Positions 56,272-63,261 of a stretch of 64,000 bases of DNA are shown here, in pieces. The translations under genes and the position numbers were made by a program. Source of the stretch: DAOUBP01 sp034432655 (GTDB lineage Bacteria; Chloroflexota; Anaerolineae; CG2-30-64-16); contig DAOUBP010000157.1 in the NCBI GenBank assembly GCA_034432655.1, positions 1 through 64,000 on the forward strand. Reading direction: 5' to 3'. Position 1 is the first letter of the stretch. The number at the start of each line of letters is the position of its first letter. Under the pieces are notes generated by a model. It saw only the letters and a list, made by a program, of their open reading frames with translations. It ran no database searches and was not told where the DNA came from.

Positions 56272-57639
56272 ATGGATTCCCTTATTCTGGCGCGCTGGCA
56301 GTTTGCCATCACGACTGTCTACCACTTCTTCTTCGTGCCTCTGACGTTGGGGCTGTCGGTCCTGGTTGCCCTCATGCAGACCATCTATGTGCGCACCGGA
56401 GACGAAACCTGGAAGCGCATGACTAAATTCTGGGGCAAGCTATTCGTCATCAACTTCGCCATGGGGGTCGTCACCGGCATCGTCCAGGAGTTCCAGTTCG
56501 GCATGAACTGGTCGGAATACTCCCGCTTTGTAGGCGATATCTTCGGCGCACCGCTGGCCATAGAGGCATTATTGGCCTTCTTCATGGAGTCTACCTTCCT
56601 GGGGGTCTGGATCTTCGGCTGGGACAGGCTGTCCAAGAAGGTGCATCTGGCGTCCATCTGGTTGGTGGCGATCGGTTCCAACCTGTCGGCGCTGTGGATT
56701 CTGATTGCCAATTCGTTCATGCAAGAGCCGGTCGGTTTCGTAATCCGTGGCGGCCGGGCCGAAATGGTGGACTTCGGCGCCTTGCTGACCAATCCCCACG
56801 TCTGGTTGCAATGGCCGCATGTCTTCTTCTCCGGTTTGGCCACCGCTGCCTTCTTCATGCTGGGCATCGTGGCGTGGCGGATGCTACGAAAGGATAGCGA
56901 CCGGAGCTTTCTACGCCGCTCGTTCCAGATGGCGGCAGTGGTTGCGCTGTTAGGCTCTGTCATGGTGGGGCTGATCGGCCATTCCCAGGCCCAGCACATG
57001 ATCCGGACGCAACCGATGAAGATGGCCGCGGCCGAGGCGCTGTGGAACACGGAACAACCGGCTGCCATGTCTCTTTTCACCGTCGGCGATATGGTCAACC
57101 GCCGCGACATCTTCGCCATCCGCTTGCCGGCTGTGTTGAGCATCCTGGCCTGCAACCGCACCGATTGCGCAGTGCAAGGCATCAACGAGCTGCAAGCGCA
57201 ATATGAATCGCAATACGGGCCGGGCAATTACGTGCCGTTCGTGGTATTAATCTACTGGGCCTTTCGGGCAATGGTGGGGGCCGGTGTGGCGATGGTCGCG
57301 CTGGGCGCATGGGCTTTGTATCGCGTGTTGCGTGATCGCATCAGCGCGCCGGGCTGGCTGCTGCGACTCCTGCCGTTAGCGATCGCCCTACCGTATATTG
57401 CGAATACCGCAGGTTGGATCCTCACCGAAATGGGCCGCCAGCCATGGATCGTGTTTGGCGTGTTGAAAACCGAAGATGCCGTATCGCCCAACGTGGCCGG
57501 CGGGATGGTGCTGGCATCGCTGATCGGCTTCACGCTGCTTTACGGCGTGTTGATGGCTGCCGATGTCTACCTGCTGGCGAAATACGCCAAAGCCAATACC
57601 GAGGACGTGGCAAAGGACGTGGTCCCGAGCTGGGCGTGA
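56272..57639 (+). CDS. cydA: Cytochrome bd quinol oxidase subunit I
   Basis: A 455-residue membrane subunit that oxidises quinol and reduces oxygen. The heme ligands can be placed: His18 in VYHFFFVP, a second His in WPHVFFSGLAT (about residue 183) and Met in WILTEMGRQPW. The length and Q-loop match the short-Q-loop class rather than the 522-residue E. coli form. GGAGG precedes the ATG. cydB follows at 57681 and cydDC at 58866, giving a complete oxidase set under the likely control of the upstream Rrf2 regulator. Confidence 0.95.
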   Translation: MDSLILARWQFAITTVYHFFFVPLTLGLSVLVALMQTIYVRTGDETWKRMTKFWGKLFVINFAMGVVTGIVQEFQFGMNWSEYSRFVGDIFGAPLAIEALLAFFMESTFLGVWIFGWDRLSKKVHLASIWLVAIGSNLSALWILIANSFMQEPVGFVIRGGRAEMVDFGALLTNPHVWLQWPHVFFSGLATAAFFMLGIVAWRMLRKDSDRSFLRRSFQMAAVVALLGSVMVGLIGHSQAQHMIRTQPMKMAAAEALWNTEQPAAMSLFTVGDMVNRRDIFAIRLPAVLSILACNRTDCAVQGINELQAQYESQYGPGNYVPFVVLIYWAFRAMVGAGVAMVALGAWALYRVLRDRISAPGWLLRLLPLAIALPYIANTAGWILTEMGRQPWIVFGVLKTEDAVSPNVAGGMVLASLIGFTLLYGVLMAADVYLLAKYAKANTEDVAKDVVPSWA

Positions 57640-57680
57640 GGGACGTATTGCGTAGTGTGTACACACAACGGAGGCAACTC

Positions 57681-58694
57681 ATGGAGCTCAGTACCCTCTG
57701 GTTTATCCTGATCGGTGTGCTTTTCACCGGTTTCTTCATCCTGGAAGGGTTTGACTACGGCGTGGGTATCCTGTTGCCGTTCTTGGGCAAGAAGGACGAA
57801 GAACGCCGGGTGATCATCAACACCATTGGTCCATTTTGGGACGCCAACGAGGTGTGGCTGCTGACGGCCGGTGGTGCGATGTTCGCCGCGTTTCCCAACT
57901 GGTACGCCACGCTGTTCAGCGGTTTCTATCTGGCGCTGTTCCTCATGCTGGCGGCATTGATCGTGCGCGGGGTGGCGTTCGAGTTCCGCAGTAAAGACAA
58001 AAATCCCCGCTGGCGCGCCCTATGGGATTGGTGCATCTTCGTCGGCAGTTTCGTGCCCGCGCTGTTGTGGGGCGTGGCAATGTCCAACATTGTGCGCGGG
58101 GTGCCCATTGACGCGAACATGCACTACGTGGGCGGCTTCTTCAACCTCTTGAATCCTTACGCGCTGTTGGGCGGCGTGGCCGGATTGGGTGTGTTCACCC
58201 TGCACGGGGCGATCTTCCTGAGCTTGCGCACCGAGGGCGAGCTACATGCACGCGCAGAAACGGTGGCGAACCGTCTGTGGCCGATCGTGCTGGCCGTCGG
58301 CGCGGCAACCGTGGTTGCCAGCTACTTCGCCACCGACATCTTCCAGCGGTTAGGGATCAACCCGGGCATCAGCGCGCTGGGCGCGGGCGCAGCATTCCTG
58401 GCCGGCGGCTGGTTCTTGCGGCAGAAGCAAACGGGGTGGGCCTTCGCCATGACCGCCCTGACCATTGCACTGACGATCGTGACTACCTTCCGCGGGCTCT
58501 ACCCGCGTGTAATGGTGTCCAGCCTGAACCCGGATTGGAGCCTGACGGTCGCCAACGCCTCGTCGTCGCCTTACACCTTGCGCGTCATGACCATCGTCGC
58601 GCTGATCTTTGTGCCCATCGTGCTGATTTATCAGGCCTGGAATTACTGGGTGTTCCGGGCCCGGCTCAGCGGTAAGAGCGCCCTGAAGTACTGA
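57681..58694 (+). CDS. cydB: Cytochrome bd quinol oxidase subunit II
   Basis: A 337-residue polytopic subunit, normal for the family. The N-terminus carries FILEGFDYGVGILLPFLGK, followed by NTIGPFWDANEVWLLTAGGAMFAAFP, both family hallmarks. About eight to nine helices follow. GGAGG (57670-57674) is 6 bases before the ATG at 57681. It pairs with CydA. Confidence 0.95.
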   Translation: MELSTLWFILIGVLFTGFFILEGFDYGVGILLPFLGKKDEERRVIINTIGPFWDANEVWLLTAGGAMFAAFPNWYATLFSGFYLALFLMLAALIVRGVAFEFRSKDKNPRWRALWDWCIFVGSFVPALLWGVAMSNIVRGVPIDANMHYVGGFFNLLNPYALLGGVAGLGVFTLHGAIFLSLRTEGELHARAETVANRLWPIVLAVGAATVVASYFATDIFQRLGINPGISALGAGAAFLAGGWFLRQKQTGWAFAMTALTIALTIVTTFRGLYPRVMVSSLNPDWSLTVANASSSPYTLRVMTIVALIFVPIVLIYQAWNYWVFRARLSGKSALKY

Positions 58695-58744
58695 TCTGCC
58701 TCGGTGCAGGTGTAGTCAATCAGGCTCAATAGCAGCAAAGGGGT

Positions 58745-58815
58745 GAGCGTCCTCAGATGCGGACGGCGAATGCGCACAACCCTGTAAGACCGCTCGCATC
58801 TGAGGATGCTTGCTC
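58745..58815. repeat. ~70-bp interspersed element with terminal inverted repeats, copy 2
   Basis: TCCTCAGATGCG (58750-58761) pairs exactly with CGCATCTGAGGA (58795-58806), and the ends extend to GAGCG and TTGCTC. The 18 bases 58796-58813 are the exact reverse complement of 7335-7352. The element lies between cydB and cydDC, ending shortly before the cydDC start. Confidence 0.7.
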
Positions 58816-58865
58816 CTCAGCCTTACTCCCCAACGCCATTCCTGGCAGTCACCCACGGGCTCGGC

Positions 58866-61800
58866 ATGTCTAAATTCTTCGACCGCCGCCTTCTGAAAGA
58901 GGCCCAAGAGCGCCGCCTCGGCCTGGGACTGACCGTTGCGCTCAGCGCGCTGGCCGGCATCCTGACGGTGGGCCAGGCAACCGCTCTGAGTCATGCCGTA
59001 GCTGCCGTTTTCCTGGCCAACAGCGATCTGGGAGGCGTGCAACCCTGGCTGCTGGCACTGGCCGGCCTGACGGCGGCGCGCAGCCTGGCGGCCTGGGGAG
59101 GCGAGGTGGCGGCCAATCGCCTGGCGTTACAAGTGAAAAGCACGCTGCGCGCGCGGCTGATGGGCCACATCCTGACGTTGGGCCCGGCCTACATCCGAGG
59201 CGAGCGCACCGGTGAGCTGGTCAACACGGTCACCGAAGGGGTCGAGGCGCTGGATGCATACTTCAGCCAATACCTGCCGCAAGTGGCACTGGCCGCTATT
59301 GTCCCGTTGGCTTTCCTCGCCGTCGTGTTCCCACGCGATCCGCTTTCCGGCCTGGTGTTGCTCCTGACAGCACCGCTGATCCCCCTCTTCATGGTGCTGA
59401 TCGGCAACGTGGCAGACGCGCTCACCCGCCGCCAATGGGGCGCACTCGGCCGCATGAGCGCGCACTTCCTGGACGTGCTACAGGGTTTGACCACTCTCAA
59501 ACTTTTCGGCCGCAGCCGGGAGCAGATCGCCATCATCCGACAGATCACCGATCAGCATCGCGATGCTACGCTGAAGGTGCTGCGGGTGGCTTTCCTGTCT
59601 GCTCTGGTGCTGGAGATGGTGGGCACGATCAGCACCGCCATCGTCGCGGTCGCGATCGGCCTGCGGTTGCTTTACGGCAAGATGCTCTTTCAAGACGCGT
59701 TTTTCGTGTTGATCCTGGCTCCGGAATTCTACCTGCCGTTGCGCCTGCTGGGCACGCGTTTTCACGCCGGCATAGCGGGGGTGGCAGCGGCTGGACGTAT
59801 CTTCCAGGTGTTAGAGACAGGGGAGTGCAGAGACGCGGCGACGCAGGGACGCGAGGACATTGGGGCGCAGAGACGCGGCGACGCGGACACAGAAACGCGG
59901 GGACGCGAAGACGCAGGGACATTGAGATGCGGGGGCGCGGAGACGCAAGGACGCTCTGCGTCTCCCTCTCTCCACGTCTCCCTCTCCCCCCCTCTCCCCC
60001 TTCGCGTCGTGTTCGAGAACGTCTCCTACACCTATCCGACCCGCGCTACCCCTGCGCTGGACAGCATCAGCTTTGAGATCGGTCCCGGCGAAGTAGTGGC
60101 ACTGGTCGGCCCCACCGGCGCAGGCAAGAGCACCGTGGCACAACTGCTCCTGGGCTTTATTCGTCCCACAACGGGCAAAATCACGGCGAAGATCGAAACA
60201 AAACCCGATGCCCATCAAACCGTCCGGCCTGACGCCACACCTCAGCCCCCAGCCTCCAGCTCCCGGCTCCCGACTCCCGGTTCCCAGCCGCCGGCCGCCA
60301 GCCCCCGGCCACCAGCTGCCAGTCTCCAGCTTCCAGCCACCAGCTTCCGTCCTGCCTGGATGCCGCAATCTCCTTATCTGTTCTACGCCTCAGTGGCCGA
60401 TAACATCCGGCTCGGCCGGCCCGCTGCCTCATGGGAGGAACTGCTTCGTGCAGCCGAGGCCGCCAACGCAGACGACTTCATCCGGGCGTTGCCTCAAGGC
60501 TACGACACCGTCATCGGCGAACGCGGGGAACGACTCAGCGGCGGCCAGGCACAGCGGATCGCCCTGGCGCGCGCCTTGCTGATGGATGCACCGCTGGTAG
60601 TGTTGGACGAGCCCACGGCCAATCTGGACCTGGAAAGCGAAGCAGCAGTGCAGGCCGGCATCGGACGTTTGCTGCAAGGCCGCAGCGCCCTGATCATCGC
60701 CCACCGGCTGAACACGGTGCGCGCCGCGGATCGCATCATCGTGCTCGATGCCGGAAGGATCGTCGAACAAGGCACACACGACGAGCTGATGGCGCGCCAG
60801 GGCAGCTACGCACAATTGGTGACCAGTGCGCAAGCCGAGAGCGCACCGGACGCGGCGGTCAGCCCTGTGTCACCGGCGGCCGACCTGCAAACGCTTCGGC
60901 GCCAGGACTTACACACGGCACAACGTGGAGCACAGGACACGCAACACGCGGCACACAATACCCAGGACGCAATACACAACACGCAGTACGGAATACACAA
61001 TCCCCAATCCACAATCATCGCCCTTCTCTCGTTTCTCGCCCCTTTCTGGCGCTGGGTGGCACTGGCAGTACTGCTGGGATTTCTGGCCATCGGCAGCAGC
61101 ATCGGGTTATTGGGCACCTCAGCCTGGATCATCGCCATGGCCGCACTGCAGCCTTCCATCGCAGTCCTGCAGGTCGCAATCGTGGGGGTGCGCTTCTTCG
61201 GCATCGCGCGCGGCGTTTTCCGCTACCTGGAACGCCTGGTCTCCCATCAAGTCACATTCCGGCTGCTCGCCCAATTGCGGGTCTGGTTCTACAGCATGAT
61301 CGAGCCGCTGGCACCGGCGCAGCTCTCCGGCCGGCGGAGCGGCGACCTGCTGAACAGGATCGTATCCGACATCGCGGCGCTAGAGCAGTTCTACGTCCGG
61401 GCCGTCGCACCGCCCCTGGTCGCCCTGCTCACATCTGCCCTGGCGGTCTTGATCGTCGGCCTACACCACCCGGTGTTGATCGGGCCGTTGTTGATCTTTC
61501 TGGCCTTGACCGGCCTTGCAACACCGTTCGTTGTCCAACTGCTGGCCCGACCGGTGGGGGTAGAAGTAGCAGAAAGCCGCGCTGCGCTGAGTGCTGCGCT
61601 GGTGGATGGCGTGCAAGGCGCGGCCGATTTGCTGGCCTTTGGGGCTGAGGAAACGCACCTGGGACACATACAAGACCTCGACCGCCGGCTCGCTGATGGC
61701 CAGGCGCGCACGGCGGCCATCACTGCGCTGAGCACTGCACTGGGTATCCTGTTCACGTGGCTGGCAGCAACCTTGATCCTGGCGACAGCCATTCCCTTGG

Positions 61801-62822
61801 TAACTGGGGGCCAATTGTCCGGTGTCAACCTGGCTGTATTGGCGCTGGTAACCCTGGCAGCCTTCGAAGGGGTGCTCCCGCTGTCGCAAGCTGCACACGC
61901 GCTGCAGACCAGCCTGGCAGCGGCACACCGCCTGTTCGAGCTGATCGCGCAGCCGGCTTATGGCGTGCCGCTGTCGTCCCCTGCCCCTGTCACCGGCCTG
62001 CCGGCCGAAATACGGCCTCTTCCGGCACCGCCAGCGGCCCAACAGCCCCCCACTTTGACCGCCGCCCCACCGCTCCGGGTGGAGAACCTGACCATGCGCT
62101 ACGCGGCGGACGAGCTGCCGGCCCTGTGGGATGTGAGCTTTGCCGTGCCGGCTGGCGGCCGGGTTGCCATCGTGGGGGCCAGCGGCGCGGGGAAATCGTC
62201 CCTGGCCGCCGTCCTGCTCCGTCTCTGGGATTACCAGCAGGGCCAGGTGTGGCTGGGTGACTACGAGCTGCGTGAACTGCCTCCCGAATGGGTACGCCAA
62301 CAGATTGCAGTCGTAACGCAGCAGGCCCATCTATTCAACGGGACGATACGGGACAACCTCCTGTTGGCCCGACCGGAAGCGACCCCAATCGAACTGGAAC
62401 AGGCGGCGCGCGCAGCACAAATCCACGACTTCATTCGAGCGTTGCCGGCCGGCTATGACACCTGGATCGGCGAGCATGGCCTGCAGCTCAGCGGAGGGGA
62501 GCGTCAACGGCTGGCGATCGCGCGGGCCTTTCTAAAAAACGCTCCCATTTTGATCCTGGATGAGCCAACCGCCAACCTGGATGCGCACACTGCCCGTGCT
62601 TTGCTACAGGCACTTACACCGCTGACTGCGGGCAAGACCACACTCATCATCACCCATCGTCTGGAGCAACTGCGCGATGACGACCAGGTCCTCCTTCTCA
62701 ACCGCGGGCGGCTGATAGCAACCGGCTATCACGCAGACCTGCTGGCGCGTGACCCTCTATATCAGCGCCTCTGGCGGCGCGAACGCGAAACACTGGACGA
62801 CCAGGCGGGCAGACAATGGTAA
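58866..62822 (+). CDS. cydDC: Fused CydD-CydC thiol/heme ABC exporter
   Basis: A 1,318-residue protein joining CydD (about residues 1-665) and CydC (about 715-1318), normally two genes; the complex exports cysteine or glutathione and is needed for cytochrome bd assembly. Each half has six membrane helices and an ATPase: NBD1 with GPTGAGKST (415-423), LSGGQ and VVLDEPTANLD; NBD2 with GASGAGKSS, LSGGE and ILDEPTANLD. Repeat-derived inserts lie before NBD1 (59825-60004), within NBD1 between Walker A and the Q-loop (60243-60347), and between the halves (60908-61012). The ATG at 58866 is chosen over a TTG at 58806. Confidence 0.9.
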   Translation: MSKFFDRRLLKEAQERRLGLGLTVALSALAGILTVGQATALSHAVAAVFLANSDLGGVQPWLLALAGLTAARSLAAWGGEVAANRLALQVKSTLRARLMGHILTLGPAYIRGERTGELVNTVTEGVEALDAYFSQYLPQVALAAIVPLAFLAVVFPRDPLSGLVLLLTAPLIPLFMVLIGNVADALTRRQWGALGRMSAHFLDVLQGLTTLKLFGRSREQIAIIRQITDQHRDATLKVLRVAFLSALVLEMVGTISTAIVAVAIGLRLLYGKMLFQDAFFVLILAPEFYLPLRLLGTRFHAGIAGVAAAGRIFQVLETGECRDAATQGREDIGAQRRGDADTETRGREDAGTLRCGGAETQGRSASPSLHVSLSPPLPLRVVFENVSYTYPTRATPALDSISFEIGPGEVVALVGPTGAGKSTVAQLLLGFIRPTTGKITAKIETKPDAHQTVRPDATPQPPASSSRLPTPGSQPPAASPRPPAASLQLPATSFRPAWMPQSPYLFYASVADNIRLGRPAASWEELLRAAEAANADDFIRALPQGYDTVIGERGERLSGGQAQRIALARALLMDAPLVVLDEPTANLDLESEAAVQAGIGRLLQGRSALIIAHRLNTVRAADRIIVLDAGRIVEQGTHDELMARQGSYAQLVTSAQAESAPDAAVSPVSPAADLQTLRRQDLHTAQRGAQDTQHAAHNTQDAIHNTQYGIHNPQSTIIALLSFLAPFWRWVALAVLLGFLAIGSSIGLLGTSAWIIAMAALQPSIAVLQVAIVGVRFFGIARGVFRYLERLVSHQVTFRLLAQLRVWFYSMIEPLAPAQLSGRRSGDLLNRIVSDIAALEQFYVRAVAPPLVALLTSALAVLIVGLHHPVLIGPLLIFLALTGLATPFVVQLLARPVGVEVAESRAALSAALVDGVQGAADLLAFGAEETHLGHIQDLDRRLADGQARTAAITALSTALGILFTWLAATLILATAIPLVTGGQLSGVNLAVLALVTLAAFEGVLPLSQAAHALQTSLAAAHRLFELIAQPAYGVPLSSPAPVTGLPAEIRPLPAPPAAQQPPTLTAAPPLRVENLTMRYAADELPALWDVSFAVPAGGRVAIVGASGAGKSSLAAVLLRLWDYQQGQVWLGDYELRELPPEWVRQQIAVVTQQAHLFNGTIRDNLLLARPEATPIELEQAARAAQIHDFIRALPAGYDTWIGEHGLQLSGGERQRLAIARAFLKNAPILILDEPTANLDAHTARALLQALTPLTAGKTTLIITHRLEQLRDDDQVLLLNRGRLIATGYHADLLARDPLYQRLWRRERETLDDQAGRQW
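59825..60004. repeat. Octamer repeat inside cydDC, before NBD1
   Basis: Sixteen unbroken 8-base units of the ACGCGGAG type (59825-59952), followed by six pyrimidine-rich units of the opposite type (TGCGTCTC, CCTCTCTC, CACGTCTC and similar, 59957-60004). They encode an Arg/Asp/Glu/Gly-rich linker and then a Ser/Pro-rich one between the membrane domain and NBD1. Confidence 0.88.
60243..60347. repeat. Fifteen heptamers inside NBD1 of cydDC
   Basis: Fifteen unbroken 7-base units of the form CRRYYNC (CAGCCCC, CAGCCTC, CAGCTCC, CGGCTCC and so on) total 105 bases, exactly 35 codons. They encode a Pro/Ala/Ser-rich segment that replaces or interrupts the stretch between Walker A and the Q-loop (WMPQSPYLF) of the first ATPase. 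Confidence 0.92.
60908..61012. repeat. About fifteen heptamers linking CydD and CydC halves
   Basis: Units such as AACACGC, GGCACAC, AATACAC, AGTACGG, AATCCCC and AATCCAC run for about 105 bases. They encode a His/Asn/Thr/Gln-rich linker at the junction of the two fused proteins. Confidence 0.85.
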
Positions 62823-62870
62823 GGTTTTGGGCAAATGTTCACCGCTACCACAGGAGGCCCCTGACCCCAG

Positions 62871-62897
62871 CCCGCCCCCCGCTTGGCGGGGGGCGGG
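62871..62897. repeat. Perfect GC hairpin after cydDC
   Basis: CCCGCCCCCCGC (62871-62882) pairs with GCGGGGGGCGGG (62886-62897) around a 3-base loop. No T-run follows. It could slow polymerase after cydDC or be part of a repeat family. Confidence 0.6.
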
Positions 62898-62933
62898 AGG
62901 CATCACTGATCTGGAAGCATGACAAGCCCAGTT

Positions 62934-62963
62934 TTGGGGCCCACAAGAGGATTATGGTATACT
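62934..62963 (+). promoter_or_regulatory. Putative promoter of secG
   Basis: TTGGGG (62934-62939) and TATACT (62958-62963) are 18 bases apart, ahead of secG at 63035. The -10 box is good and the -35 box is weak. Confidence 0.45.
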
Positions 62964-62978
62964 CATCACCTACAAAGG

Positions 62979-63000
62979 CAGCCCCAAATGATTGGGGCTG
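62979..63000 (+). terminator. Hairpin in the secG leader
   Basis: CAGCCCCAA (62979-62987) pairs with TTGGGGCTG (62992-63000) around ATGA, followed by TGTGTTTT. The form is that of a weak intrinsic terminator and it lies between the promoter and the secG ribosome site, so it may attenuate secG. The weak T-run leaves this open. Confidence 0.5.
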
Positions 63001-63034
63001 TGTGTTTTGAATCAAGGCAGGAGGCGGTTTTACT

Positions 63035-63259
63035 GTGAAGATCTATCTGTATCTGGCGCAGATCATCCTCGCCATTGTCATCATGGCGTTGGTGCTCATT
63101 CAGGCCAAAGACGCGGGCCTTAGCAACGTCTTCGGCGGCAGCGATATGGGCGTAGCCAGGACCCGCCGCGGCGTAGAAAAGACGCTATTCAACGCAACCA
63201 TTGTCACGGGCATCCTCTTCCTGGTGCTCGCCCTCGTCACCGTCATCATCGCCGGGTAA
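63035..63259 (+). CDS. secG: Preprotein translocase subunit SecG
   Basis: A 74-residue accessory subunit of the SecYEG channel. Two membrane helices (about residues 3-22 and 52-72) flank a loop with GLSNVFGGSDMGVARTRRGVEKTLFNATI, which matches the conserved SecG loop. The start is a GTG at 63035 with GGAGG 10 bases upstream. It is followed 2 bases later by a peptide-binding protein gene. Confidence 0.92.
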   Translation: MKIYLYLAQIILAIVIMALVLIQAKDAGLSNVFGGSDMGVARTRRGVEKTLFNATIVTGILFLVLALVTVIIAG

Positions 63260-63261
63260 CC

